Under the pieces are notes generated by a model. That model was not told where the DNA came from, made no database searches, and was given only the letters and a program-made list of their open reading frames with translations. Shown here piece after piece: positions 18,795 through 27,501 of a DNA stretch of 35,877 nt. The position numbers were made by a program, and so were the translations under genes. Position 1 is the first letter of the stretch. Every line of letters begins with the position of its first letter. Origin of the DNA: Deltaproteobacteria bacterium (lineage in GTDB: Bacteria; Desulfobacterota; Desulfobaccia; Desulfobaccales; 0-14-0-80-60-11); NCBI GenBank assembly GCA_003599195.1, contig QZIZ01000140.1, positions 1-35,877 on the forward strand, written 5' to 3'.

Positions 18795-19858
18795 AAAAGG
18801 CGGTCATGATTCCGGCAAGCCTGCTAGCCATTGCCATAACCTTTTGGAGCGCCTGGCCGGTAAGCGGCCAGGAGAAGGGTAAAGAGGAACAACAAAAGGG
18901 CAAACCGGTCCCCGTGGTGGCGGTGCAAAAGGCGGAACTCGCCTCCCTCTCCCGCATCCTGGAACTCACCGGCACGGCGGCTCCCACCCGCCAGGCGCGT
19001 TTGGCCTCGCCCGGCGAAGGCCCTATTCTGAATTGCCGGGTCCGGGAAGGCGATCGGGTGAAGCGCGGTGAACGGCTGGTGACCATTGGCCGTTCCGGCG
19101 CGGCTGCGGCCCAGGTGACCGCGGCCGCGGAGTCCGTGAAAGAGCAGCAAGCCGAACTGAACCGCACCAAAATCCTGGTCCAGAGCGGCGCGGTCCCCGG
19201 CTCGCAACTGGACACGGCCCGGGCCAAATATGAAGGCTCCCGGGCGTTGTTGGCCAAGGCCCGGGAGAGCGCCGGCGATTACTCCGTGGCCGCGCCCTGG
19301 GATGGGGTGGTCTCCAAGGTCCTGGTGAAGGACGGGGATTTTGTGGCGCCCCGCGCCCCCCTGGTGGAGATGTACGACCCCCACAGCCTGGTGATCCGTC
19401 TGGCCGTGCCCGAGGCCCAGGCCACCGAGGTCTTCAAAGGCACCCCCGCTACCGTCCAATTGGACGCCTATCCGGGCAAGACTTTTGAAGGAAAGGTCAG
19501 CCTGGTGTACCCGGACCTGGACACCCGCATGCGCACCCGCACCGCGGAGGTTAAGCTGGAGGTGCCGGTGGCCTTGATCCCCGGCATGTTTGCCCGCCTG
19601 AAACTGACCCTCCAGACCGCGGCCGAGACGGTGGCGGTCCCCACCGACGCGGTGCTGGTCCTGCCCAACGGCGAGAAAGTCGCTTATGTCCTGAAGGACG
19701 GCAAGGCCCAGCGCCGGGTGGTGCAAACCGGCCTGGAAACGGCAGGCAAGGTCCAGGTGGTTTCCGGCCTGCAACCTGGGGAAACGGTGGTCACCGCGGG
19801 CAACGAAAAGCTGAAGGACGGCATGGAAGTGAAGGTCCAGGGAGGAGCTAAGAAATGA
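18791..19858 (+). CDS. RND efflux membrane-fusion protein
   Basis: 355 aa periplasmic adaptor. The signal peptide is about residues 1-26. The N-terminal lipoyl half has ILNCRVREGDRVKRGERLVTIG. An alpha-hairpin spans about 100-150. The second lipoyl half has YSVAAPWDGVVSKVLVKDGDFVAPRAPLVEMYD. A beta-barrel follows, then a membrane-proximal domain ending TVVTAGNEKLKDGMEVKV. All are features of HlyD/AcrA-type adaptors. It starts in the ATGA overlap with the tolC gene and overlaps the pump gene by 4 nt, so all three are made together. Confidence 0.92.
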   Translation: MKKAVMIPASLLAIAITFWSAWPVSGQEKGKEEQQKGKPVPVVAVQKAELASLSRILELTGTAAPTRQARLASPGEGPILNCRVREGDRVKRGERLVTIGRSGAAAAQVTAAAESVKEQQAELNRTKILVQSGAVPGSQLDTARAKYEGSRALLAKARESAGDYSVAAPWDGVVSKVLVKDGDFVAPRAPLVEMYDPHSLVIRLAVPEAQATEVFKGTPATVQLDAYPGKTFEGKVSLVYPDLDTRMRTRTAEVKLEVPVALIPGMFARLKLTLQTAAETVAVPTDAVLVLPNGEKVAYVLKDGKAQRRVVQTGLETAGKVQVVSGLQPGETVVTAGNEKLKDGMEVKVQGGAKK

Positions 19859-22800
19859 AGGTGACCACCTACGCCGTGCGGCGGCGCATCGCGGCCGCGG
19901 TGATCACCATCGCCGCAGTGGTGCTGGGGATTTATAGTTTTATCCTGCTGCCGGTAAATTTTCTCCCCGACGTCACTTACCCCCTTATCAGGATACACAT
20001 CTATTGGCGGGGCGCGACCCCGGAGGAGATCAGCACCAACATCGCCGACCCGGTGGAGCGCCAGATGGCCCAGGTGGACAACCTGGACTATCTGGAATCC
20101 TCCTCCATCGAAGGCATGTACACCCTTCTGGTCAACTGCAAATACGGGGTCAACGTGGACGTTGCCTACCAGGACGCGCTGGCGGCCATGGCCCGGGTAG
20201 CCCGGCAACTCCCCAAGGACATCGACCCGCCCGTGGTTTTTAAGGCCGACCCCTCGCAATTGCCGGTGGTCCAGCTCACCATCAGCTCGGACCGCTGGGA
20301 TCTGACCAAACTGCGCACCTGGACGGAGAACTGGCTGCAATACCAATTGCAGGCGGTTCCCGGCGTGGCGGGCACGGACATCGTCGGCGGTTTGAAACGG
20401 GAAATCAGGGTGCACCTGGACCCCAACGCGATGGAGAAATACGGCCTCACCCTGCCGGGGGTGATCAAGAGACTCTCGGAAGAGAACATCGAGCAGTTCG
20501 GCGGCCGGGTGACCGTGGGCCGCCGGGAGGTCATCGCCCGCACCATGGGCGAGTACCGGACTCTGGATGATATCCGCAACGTGGTCCTGGCCAACGGCGG
20601 CCCGGGCAAAATCTACCTCAAAGACGTAGCCCGGGTGGAAGACGCCCACGAAGAGGTGCGGGTGATCACCCGGCTGGGCGGCCAACCCACCGTCAAGTTG
20701 AGCGTCCTCAAGCAGGCCGACGCCAACACCGTGGAAGTGGCCCGGGCGGTGAACAAGAGGATTGAGCAGCTCACGCCTTCCCTGCCGGCCGGAGTCAAGC
20801 TGGGCCTGGTGGAAAACCAGGCGGATTATGTCTCCGCGGCCTTGAATGGGGTGCGCAACGCCGCCATCGAAGCCGCGATCCTGGTTATTGCCATCGTCTA
20901 CCTGTTTTTAGGAAGCTGGCGGCACGTCCTGGTGATGCTCTTGGCCCTGCCCATCACCTTGATCCTGAACTTCGCGCTGATGCAACTGGGAGGGTTTTCC
21001 CTCAACATCTTCTCCCTGGGCGGCTTGGTGGTGGCCATCGGCGTGGTGCTGGACAACTCTATCGTGGTCCTGGAAAATATCACCCGTTTGCGGCATCTTC
21101 ACCCCGGGCAGACGCCCGAAGAGGTAGCCGAAACCGGGACGGCCGAAGTTGGGTCCGCGATCCTGGCCGCCACCCTATCATTTCTGGCCCTCTTTCTACC
21201 CTTTCTCTTAGTGCCGGGCCTCACCAGCCTGCTCTTCAAGGAACTGATCCTGGTAATTGCCGGCATCGTTTGTGTCAGCCTGCTGTTGGCCATTACCTTA
21301 ACTCCTCTGCTCACCTCTTTGCTTACAGGCAAACATGCAGAATCGCCTAAAGATGGCCGCTTTGCCCGGTTCTTCGCCTGGGTGACGGACGGGTATGGGC
21401 GGCTGCTCTCATCGGCCCTAAAACACCGCCTGGCGGTGATCGGGGTTTTTGTGCTGCTGCTCATCGGCGCGGTGATCTTATTCCCCTGGCTGGGTAGCGA
21501 GTTTCTGCCCCGCATGGATGACGGCCGGGTCATGGTGAAAGTCAAGCTGCCCACCGGCGCGGCCCTCACCGAGACCGGCAACCTCCTGGGCCGGGTGGAG
21601 GAAAAACTGCAAGGCGATCCCCTGGTGGAGAGCTATGTCACCATGGCGGGGGGCAAAGTTTGGGGCCTGACCACCTATGAAATCGCCAACGAAGGCCAGA
21701 TAGATATCCAGTTGGCGCCCCGCCACGCCCGGAAAACCGGCACCAAGGCTTATATCGCCCAGTTGAAGAAAACCTTGGCCCCCATCTCCATTCCCGGGGC
21801 CAGGCCCATGGTCATGCAGCCGCCGGTCAAGGGCATCCGGAAAGTGGGGGAAGCGGACATCGAGGTCAAGATCAAGGGCCAGGAAATTGACCAGCTCTTT
21901 GATCTGGCCCGTAAGACCTCGGAGTCCATGAACAAGCTGGCCCATTTCACCAACGTTTACGTGTCCATGGATATGACCAAGCCGGAGTACCAGGTGGAGG
22001 TGGACCGGGTCCGGGCCGCGGAATTGGGAATTTCCGTGGTGGACGTGGCCTCCTCGGTGCGCTCGCTGATCAGCGGCCAGGTGGCCACCCGCTACCGGGA
22101 AGGCGACTATTTTTATAATATCCGGCTGATGATTCCCGAGCAGCATTTCACCTCCAGGCAGGAAGTGGAAAACCTGGTGTTGAACTGCGCCCAAGGGGGT
22201 TACTTGCGTCTTAGGGACGTGGCCCGGGTGATCCCCGCGGTGGGACCGGTGGAAATCGCCCGGGAGGACCAGGTGAAGGAGGTGATCGTCCGGGGCGATG
22301 CCGCGGGAGTGAGCGTGGGCCGGGCCCTGGGCGAACTGAAAGAGGCCGTAAGCAAAATGAATCTGCCGGTGGGCTACGAAATCTCTTACGGCGGCCAGGC
22401 CCAGATGATGGCGGAGATGCAGCGGTCAGTGCTGCTTATCCTGGCCTTTGCCCTGTTCTTTTCGTTCGTGGTCCTGGCGGTGCAGTTCAACAGCCTGAAG
22501 CTCCCGGCCCTGATCCTGGGGTCCGTGCCCTTTTGCCTGGCGGGCATGGTCTATACCCTGTTCCTGACCGGGCTGCCAGTGGGCGCGACGGTGATCATCG
22601 GCGTCCTCATCGTGGTGGCGGCCACCGTGAATGAGGGGGTGTTGCTTCTGACCTTTGCCGAAGAATTGAGACAACATGACAACCTGCCGCCTCTCCAGGC
22701 GGTGATCAGCGCCGCCAAGATACGCTTGCGTCCCCGCCTGATGATCGCCCTAGCCATCATCTTCGGCTTCATTCCGTTGGCCTTAAACCTGGAAGAAGGC

Positions 22801-22971
22801 GGCGAAATGCTCCAGCCCATGGCCGCCGGGGCCATCGGCGGCCTGGCCTTGGGCCTGTTCGTGGCCCTGTTCCTGATGCCTTGCCTTTATGTGTTTTTTA
22901 CGGGAAGAAGGGACGGGCAGTTTCACTCCAGCACCCCGCCTGAGGCAAATCATCGCTCCAGCGTCCAGTAG
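19855..22971 (+). CDS. RND-family inner-membrane efflux pump (HAE1-like)
   Basis: 1038 aa, the full AcrB-family length, with 12 TM segments in two halves and two large periplasmic loops. The N-terminus has LPVNFLPDVTYPLIRIHIYWRGATPEEI. TM4 carries GVVLDNSIVVLENI with D400; the second Asp of AcrB is Asn401, as in many HAE1 pumps. TM10 has VNEGVLLLTFAEELR, where most relatives have VNNAIVL, so a Glu replaces Asn-Ala. The conserved RLRPRLMIALAIIFGFIPLAL follows. The substrate cannot be told. Only a weak GC hairpin (22973-22988) follows. Confidence 0.93.
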   Translation: MKVTTYAVRRRIAAAVITIAAVVLGIYSFILLPVNFLPDVTYPLIRIHIYWRGATPEEISTNIADPVERQMAQVDNLDYLESSSIEGMYTLLVNCKYGVNVDVAYQDALAAMARVARQLPKDIDPPVVFKADPSQLPVVQLTISSDRWDLTKLRTWTENWLQYQLQAVPGVAGTDIVGGLKREIRVHLDPNAMEKYGLTLPGVIKRLSEENIEQFGGRVTVGRREVIARTMGEYRTLDDIRNVVLANGGPGKIYLKDVARVEDAHEEVRVITRLGGQPTVKLSVLKQADANTVEVARAVNKRIEQLTPSLPAGVKLGLVENQADYVSAALNGVRNAAIEAAILVIAIVYLFLGSWRHVLVMLLALPITLILNFALMQLGGFSLNIFSLGGLVVAIGVVLDNSIVVLENITRLRHLHPGQTPEEVAETGTAEVGSAILAATLSFLALFLPFLLVPGLTSLLFKELILVIAGIVCVSLLLAITLTPLLTSLLTGKHAESPKDGRFARFFAWVTDGYGRLLSSALKHRLAVIGVFVLLLIGAVILFPWLGSEFLPRMDDGRVMVKVKLPTGAALTETGNLLGRVEEKLQGDPLVESYVTMAGGKVWGLTTYEIANEGQIDIQLAPRHARKTGTKAYIAQLKKTLAPISIPGARPMVMQPPVKGIRKVGEADIEVKIKGQEIDQLFDLARKTSESMNKLAHFTNVYVSMDMTKPEYQVEVDRVRAAELGISVVDVASSVRSLISGQVATRYREGDYFYNIRLMIPEQHFTSRQEVENLVLNCAQGGYLRLRDVARVIPAVGPVEIAREDQVKEVIVRGDAAGVSVGRALGELKEAVSKMNLPVGYEISYGGQAQMMAEMQRSVLLILAFALFFSFVVLAVQFNSLKLPALILGSVPFCLAGMVYTLFLTGLPVGATVIIGVLIVVAATVNEGVLLLTFAEELRQHDNLPPLQAVISAAKIRLRPRLMIALAIIFGFIPLALNLEEGGEMLQPMAAGAIGGLALGLFVALFLMPCLYVFFTGRRDGQFHSSTPPEANHRSSVQ

Positions 22972-23089
22972 TGCGGGGGCTCTCCCGCCTAACAGAATCC
23001 ATAACAGATGCGGCGTTACGTGGTCTGCCATAATTCCTTGGTGGGACCAGTTTATTTCCAGGAACAAAATCGGTTGTTGATAATTCTAA

Positions 23090-23134
23090 ATTAACAGTGA
23101 TTGTTAATCACTAGGCAAAATTGTCTGTTTTAGG
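23090..23134. promoter_or_regulatory. Overlapping palindromes and shared operator-like motif
   Basis: ATTAACA-N5-TGTTAAT (23090-23108) overlaps AGTGATT-GTT-AATCACT (23096-23112); both are perfect. Directly after lies AGGCAA-AA-TTGTCT (23113-23126), near-identical to the palindrome at 15696-15715. The gap 22972-23317 has no gene; these elements and the promoter at 23246 are all I see in it. Confidence 0.5.
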
Positions 23135-23245
23135 ATTCATAATGGCCCGTGGCCGAAGGCCGGATTGAGTTACTTCCAGGGGAATCCAGAGGGACCATTG
23201 ACCTTTTTCAAGATAGCCAAAGGAGCAACAGGATTAAAAATTGAC

Positions 23246-23280
23246 TTGACAAACTTAACTGATAATTGATAATTATCAAT
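23246..23280 (+). promoter_or_regulatory. Promoter and operator of the CI-like repressor gene
   Basis: TTGACA (23246-23251), a 16-bp spacer and GATAAT (23268-23273) form a good promoter. The perfect 16-bp palindrome ATTGATAATTATCAAT (23265-23280) covers the -10 box, as expected for autorepression. Binding by the encoded regulator is inferred. Confidence 0.6.
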
Positions 23281-23317
23281 CATCTTCTATTTCTATCACG
23301 AATTCATGGAGACAGGC

Positions 23318-24004
23318 ATGTTTCGAGTAAACAGTCTGATTTCTTTGTCATATCAAGAGTTTGGCCAGAAATTAGACACTTCCGGTCTGCAAATTTACAA
23401 AAGAATCATGATGGCCCTGGGAGCGGAAACGGACAAGGAACTCGCCCAAAAGTTGGGCATTTCTGAACAAGCTGTTAATAACGCTAAACGCAACGGAAAG
23501 ATTCCAGACCGCTGGCTGATGTATGCCGTCTGTCATTCCGGCTTCGCTTTGCCTCTGTTGTTGAGCCTCACCGACCGGGAACTGGGCGACGCCCTGACTG
23601 AGCAAAGCCGATTCTCCTTTAAATTGGTGCCCATCATTAGATCATTGCAGGAGTTAAGAGATATTGACTATGAGGAGCACATTACTTCTTATTTGGCTTT
23701 ACAAAAGTACGCACTACGTAAATTCGATGCTGAGAAAGACGAGTTAGTAGGCCTGGCAGTAGTTGAACCAGCTTTGGAGCCGATCATCAAGCCGGGAGAT
23801 ATGGTGATTGTCAGCTTGACTCAGCGGCAATTTATTCAAGGAGGCTTTTTTGTGATTGATCTCGAAGGCACCCTGCTCTTATGCAGACTGAACAAACTTC
23901 CAGGCAAATTCCGTGTCTCTTTTGATAATCCGCAAATAAAAGATTTCGAGTTGGAAGAAATAAATATTCGCGGCCGAGTTTTGTGGTTTTCCCAAGTATT
24001 TTAA
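23318..24004 (+). CDS. CI-like transcriptional regulator with degenerate S24 domain
   Basis: 228 aa. The N-terminal helix-turn-helix of phage CI type (about 25-85) includes GAETDKELAQKLGISEQAVNNAKRNGKIPDRWLM. The C-terminal LexA/S24-like dimer domain (about 143-228) has LVGLAVVEPALEPIIKPGDMVIV. Where S24 peptidases have the nucleophile in (G/D)SMEP, this has A152-L153-EP, and the catalytic Lys position (VKRL in LexA) is Cys189 in LLCRL. Self-cleavage is therefore unlikely. ATG 23318 is preferred over in-frame ATG 23306 because GGAG (23308-23311) lies 6 nt upstream. It may be a stand-alone regulator and not a prophage remnant, as no phage genes surround it. Confidence 0.82.
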   Translation: MFRVNSLISLSYQEFGQKLDTSGLQIYKRIMMALGAETDKELAQKLGISEQAVNNAKRNGKIPDRWLMYAVCHSGFALPLLLSLTDRELGDALTEQSRFSFKLVPIIRSLQELRDIDYEEHITSYLALQKYALRKFDAEKDELVGLAVVEPALEPIIKPGDMVIVSLTQRQFIQGGFFVIDLEGTLLLCRLNKLPGKFRVSFDNPQIKDFELEEINIRGRVLWFSQVF

Positions 24005-24038
24005 AAAATAATTAACCAGCTCGCTTTAACTGGCCGCC

Positions 24039-24106
24039 TATCTAACCTTTCTTTCAAACTTATCAACGTATCTAACAACCTGTCTAACAAAAAAAATATT
24101 TCTAAT
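24039..24106. repeat. Cluster of T(A/G)TCTAAC motifs upstream of the otsA fusion
   Basis: TATCTAAC (24039 and 24069), TGTCTAAC (24081), TATCAAC (24061) and TTTCTAAT (24099) occur within 70 bp, at irregular spacing. They could be operators for the upstream repressor or part of AT-rich spacer DNA. A small palindrome, TCTGATCAGA, follows near 24190. Confidence 0.35.
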
Positions 24107-24222
24107 CCTATTTAAGTTGGGCGTAAAAACGGCATGACTCTCAAGGTCGCCCTTAACTCAATAATTTCATCAAAAATTTCATTAATAGTCTGATCAGAAG
24201 TGAAATCGAGGATGAGGGAATT

Positions 24223-26478
24223 ATGAAAATCACCTTTCGCCTGATGGTTTCCCTGGTAATTGTAGTGGCGATTGTCACGGCGATTTTTTCATTTTACCAG
24301 GTGAACGAGGAAAAAAGCCGCATGACCGCTGACCTGGACCGCAGGGCGGCGATCCTTGCGGACAGCCTCAAGCAATCCGTTTCCTCCCTGGTGGGCGCGG
24401 AACTCCCCGAGTGGCTGAACCAACTGGTGGTAAAGTACGAGAGGCTCGAGGGTGTTGCCATATTCGGCTTAGACGGGAAGATCATAACCGCCACGCCGGC
24501 ACTCAAGCCGATAATTCCCCAGCCTTTCCCCGCAGTGGTAAAAACCATTTTGAAAAACAGGCCCATAGGCGAGTTAATGGACATAAGCGGGAGAGAGACT
24601 TATGTCTACATCCTGCCCTTAAAGACGGATGATAAGATCACCGGAGCCATGGCCCTCTTCAATGACGCCACGTATATAGGCGTGAGGTTGAAGGAGATCT
24701 GGAAGTATAACCTGCTCAGGTTTCTCACGTACACCCTTCTAATTGTCCTCATCACAGTGGTCGTTATCAGGTGGAGCATTACCGGCCCCATCGCCCAGAT
24801 CGCCCAATGGATGAGGGAGGCCAGAACCGGTAAAGGCAAGGTTGGCCGGCCCACCCAAATTCCCAGGGGAGACATCCTCGCCCCTCTGATTAACGAAGTG
24901 ACAAACTTGGCCAAGAGCCTTACAGTGGCACGCGCCAAGGCGGACGCCGCGGCCAGGCAGCGCTTTAACGCCGCGTCGCTTTGGACCGCTAGCCGGCTGA
25001 AAGAGCAAATGCGCGTCGAACTCAGCGGCAAGAAACTGTTTCTGGTTTCCAACCGCGAGCCTTATATGCACATCAAAGACGGGTATTTGGTGAGATGCAT
25101 TGTGCCCGCTGGAGGCTTGGTCACTGCCCTCGACCCGGTAATGCGCATCTGCGATGGACTCTGGCTCGCACACGGCGGAGGAGAAGCCGACCGGGAGATG
25201 GTGGACGCCAATGACAAGATCCGCGTGCCCCCTGAAGAGCCGGAATATACTTTAAAGAGGGTATGGCTTTCAAAAGACGAGGAAAAGGGCTATTACTACG
25301 GTTTCTCGAATGAGGGCTTGTGGCCGCTCTGCCATATTGCCCACACCCGGCCGGTTTTCCGCCTTGAAGACTGGATTAGTTACCAGAAAGTAAATGAAAA
25401 ATTCGCCGAAAACCTGCTGCAAGAAATCGCCGGGGAGGAATCCCCCCTGGTGCTGATCCAGGATTATCACCTGGCGCTCCTGCCGCTTCTGGTCAAAGAG
25501 AAGCGCCCCGATGCACGGGTGGCTCTTTTCTGGCACATACCCTGGCCCAACCCTGAGGCATTTGCCATCTGTCCCTGGCAGCAGGAGATCCTTATGGGGA
25601 TGCTCGGAGCCGATCTCTTGGGTTTTCACATTCAGTTTCACTGCAATAACTTCCTGGACACGGTGGACCGTTTCCTGGAGTCCAAGACCGATTGGGAACA
25701 GTTCTCGGTTTGCAGGAGCGGCCATACGACCCTGGTAAAACCCTTCCCGATCAGCGTGAGCTTCGAAAATTCCAGGGACAGGGAAACCGCCAGGTTGGAG
25801 AACATGCCGCTGAGGACCCAACTTTTCAGGGAAAAAGGAGTGCGGGCAAGGTACCTCGGCGTGGGGGTCGACCGCATCGACTATACGAAGGGCATTCCGG
25901 AGCGCTTCAGGGCAGTGGAACGCTTTCTGGAAAAATATCCCGAGTTTATCGGGGAATTCACTTTCGTGGAGCTGGGGGCCCCGAGCCGTACACATATCAA
26001 AAAATATCATGACTTCATGGCTGAGGTGGAGGAGACGGCGGACAGCATAAACTGGCGATTTCAGACCGGTGAATGGAAACCGATCCTATTTTTAAAGGCT
26101 CATCACAGCCACGAGGAAATCTATCCTTTCTACAAGGCGGCCGATGTCTGCATGGTCACTTCGCTGCATGACGGGATGAACCTGGTTGCCAAAGAATTCG
26201 TCTCCAGCCGTGATGATGGAGATGGCGTTTTAATCCTGAGCCAGTTCACGGGCGCCTCAAGGGAACTTATGGACGCCCTTATCATAAATCCCTACGATAT
26301 TGAAGAAATGGCGGACGCTCTCCATCGTTCTTTGGTTATGGAACCGCAAGAGAAAAGTGAACGCATGGGGCGCATGCGCACCGTGATCAGGGAGAACAAT
26401 ATCTATCGCTGGGCGGGAGATTTGATCGCGGCGCTTGCCCGTCTGCGGCCCTCGGACAGTGTGGAAGGAAATCAGTGA
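24223..26478 (+). CDS. otsA: Membrane sensor-HAMP-trehalose-6-phosphate synthase fusion
   Basis: 751 aa. TM1 is about 8-27, an extracytoplasmic sensor-like domain 28-165, TM2 about 166-185 and HAMP about 186-238. A GT20 trehalose-6-phosphate synthase domain spans about 270-740. OtsA motifs are present: SNREP (276-280), AGGL (296-299), QDYHLALLPLL (413-423), HIPWPNPE (438-445), GVDRIDYTKGIPERF (548-562, with R551 and K556), LHDGMNLVAKEFV (648-660) and LSQFTGASREL (672-682). OtsA makes trehalose-6-phosphate from glucose-6-phosphate and a nucleotide sugar. Ordinary OtsA is soluble and about 470 aa, so the N-terminal 260 residues are an added membrane sensor module. ATG 24223 has GAGGG upstream. 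The operon continues with SH3 protein, otsB and treT. Confidence 0.92.
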   Translation: MKITFRLMVSLVIVVAIVTAIFSFYQVNEEKSRMTADLDRRAAILADSLKQSVSSLVGAELPEWLNQLVVKYERLEGVAIFGLDGKIITATPALKPIIPQPFPAVVKTILKNRPIGELMDISGRETYVYILPLKTDDKITGAMALFNDATYIGVRLKEIWKYNLLRFLTYTLLIVLITVVVIRWSITGPIAQIAQWMREARTGKGKVGRPTQIPRGDILAPLINEVTNLAKSLTVARAKADAAARQRFNAASLWTASRLKEQMRVELSGKKLFLVSNREPYMHIKDGYLVRCIVPAGGLVTALDPVMRICDGLWLAHGGGEADREMVDANDKIRVPPEEPEYTLKRVWLSKDEEKGYYYGFSNEGLWPLCHIAHTRPVFRLEDWISYQKVNEKFAENLLQEIAGEESPLVLIQDYHLALLPLLVKEKRPDARVALFWHIPWPNPEAFAICPWQQEILMGMLGADLLGFHIQFHCNNFLDTVDRFLESKTDWEQFSVCRSGHTTLVKPFPISVSFENSRDRETARLENMPLRTQLFREKGVRARYLGVGVDRIDYTKGIPERFRAVERFLEKYPEFIGEFTFVELGAPSRTHIKKYHDFMAEVEETADSINWRFQTGEWKPILFLKAHHSHEEIYPFYKAADVCMVTSLHDGMNLVAKEFVSSRDDGDGVLILSQFTGASRELMDALIINPYDIEEMADALHRSLVMEPQEKSERMGRMRTVIRENNIYRWAGDLIAALARLRPSDSVEGNQ

Positions 26479-26505
26479 TTCGTAAGGTTTTACAAGGAGG
26501 AGCTT

Positions 26506-26952
26506 ATGCTGAGAAAATTTTCTTTAACTATTCTCTGGATGGCCATTCTGCTTGGACCAGCTTCAGCCTACATGGCCAGCATCGGCAAGGAAAATGTCAA
26601 TGTGCGCAACGCTCCCAGCATCAATGCCAAAGTCCTTTTTCAGATTCCCTTCGGATACCCGGTAGAGGTGATACAAAGCAAAGACTCCTGGGTGGAAATA
26701 AAAGATTATGAGGACGATACAGGCTGGGTTTACCAGCCGCTAATCAAGAGGAATGTCCAAACCGTTCTGGTGACCCCGGATCTGGTGAATATCCGTCAAG
26801 GTCCCGGCCTGAATTATAAGGTGGTGGATCAGATCGAAGGCGGCAAAATCTATAAACTTTTTGAGGAAAAGGGGCAATGGGTAAAAATCGGATTTTACCT
26901 GGAAAACAAAGAGATTGGCTGGGTCAGAAGTGACCTGGTGTGGGGGGAATGA
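26506..26952 (+). CDS. Exported protein with two bacterial SH3 domains
   Basis: 148 aa. The signal peptide (about 1-21) ends PASAYM. Two SH3_3-type repeats follow: ENVNVRNAPSINAKVLFQIPFGYPVEVIQSKDSWVEIK... and DLVNIRQGPGLNYKVVDQIEGGKIYKLFEEKGQWVKIG. Such domains often bind peptidoglycan or act as periplasmic scaffolds. AAGGAGG precedes ATG 26506. It lies 27 nt after the otsA fusion, which suggests co-transcription, so it may sense or anchor at the envelope. That link is an inference. Confidence 0.85.
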   Translation: MLRKFSLTILWMAILLGPASAYMASIGKENVNVRNAPSINAKVLFQIPFGYPVEVIQSKDSWVEIKDYEDDTGWVYQPLIKRNVQTVLVTPDLVNIRQGPGLNYKVVDQIEGGKIYKLFEEKGQWVKIGFYLENKEIGWVRSDLVWGE

Positions 26953-26980
26953 ATCCGGCTTTGCCTCGCACTGCTAATAA

Positions 26981-27032
26981 GCAAGCGCTCATTAACCCAC
27001 AGGGGTTCAGGGCTGGGCCATCATGCGCTTGC
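26981..27032. other. Nested inverted repeat between SH3 and lipoprotein genes
   Basis: The outer arms GCAAGCGC (26981-26988) and GCGCTTGC (27025-27032) enclose an inner hairpin, AACCC-ACAG-GGGTT (26994-27007). In RNA this could form a branched structure before the lipoprotein gene. Confidence 0.4.
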
Positions 27033-27068
27033 GGCCTGGACCTCTATAAAACTGAGGAGGGATGGTTT

Positions 27069-27311
27069 ATGAAACGTTTAGCTTTGCTCTTGGGAATGGT
27101 CTGTCTGGGGCTTCTTCTGGTAGTGTCCTGCGGTAAGCAAGAGGAACCAGCCAAGGCCCAGAAGCCCGAGGCCCAAACCGCGGCCCCGGCCAAGAAAGAG
27201 ACGGCCCCTGCGCCTAAACCGGAAGCCAAGCCCGGCGCCTCGCAACCCGCGGCTCCCCCAGCCGCGCCTGCCCAACCCGCGCCGGCAAAGCCCAGCCCGG
27301 AAAAAAAATAG
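27069..27311 (+). CDS. Small Ala/Pro/Lys-rich lipoprotein
   Basis: 80 aa. The signal MKRLALLLGMVCLGLLLVVSC ends in a lipobox-like VVSC, so Cys21 is probably lipidated. The rest is low complexity: repeated Lys-Pro-Glu and Ala-Pro-rich stretches up to PAKPSPEKK. Such a flexible tail could span the periplasm and touch peptidoglycan. I do not recognise a family. GGAGG (27056-27060) precedes ATG 27069. Confidence 0.65.
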   Translation: MKRLALLLGMVCLGLLLVVSCGKQEEPAKAQKPEAQTAAPAKKETAPAPKPEAKPGASQPAAPPAAPAQPAPAKPSPEKK

Positions 27312-27345
27312 AAAAATGAATCACTGACCTTCAACATTAAGGTTA

Positions 27346-27383
27346 AGGCGCAACTATCAAGTTATCAAACCAGGTAGTTGCGC
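27346..27383 (+). terminator. Hairpin after the lipoprotein gene
   Basis: Perfect 10-bp arms GGCGCAACTA (27346-27355) and TAGTTGCGCC (27374-27383) flank an 18-nt loop. There is no clear T-run. It probably ends or attenuates the transcript before otsB. Confidence 0.55.
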
Positions 27384-27501
27384 CGATTCTCCGTGATTTA
27401 AGATCCTAAATGTTAGAAATCGGCAATCAGCTTTGCGGGAAACGAACTCGGCTTTGTTAGCCTGTTAAGCCTTAACCACGAACCAAGAGCGCAAGGAAGT
27501 T

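Noticed and set aside
23318..24004. Prophage centred on the CI-like repressor
   Set aside because: No integrase, Cro, terminase or structural genes are near. The neighbours are efflux and trehalose genes.
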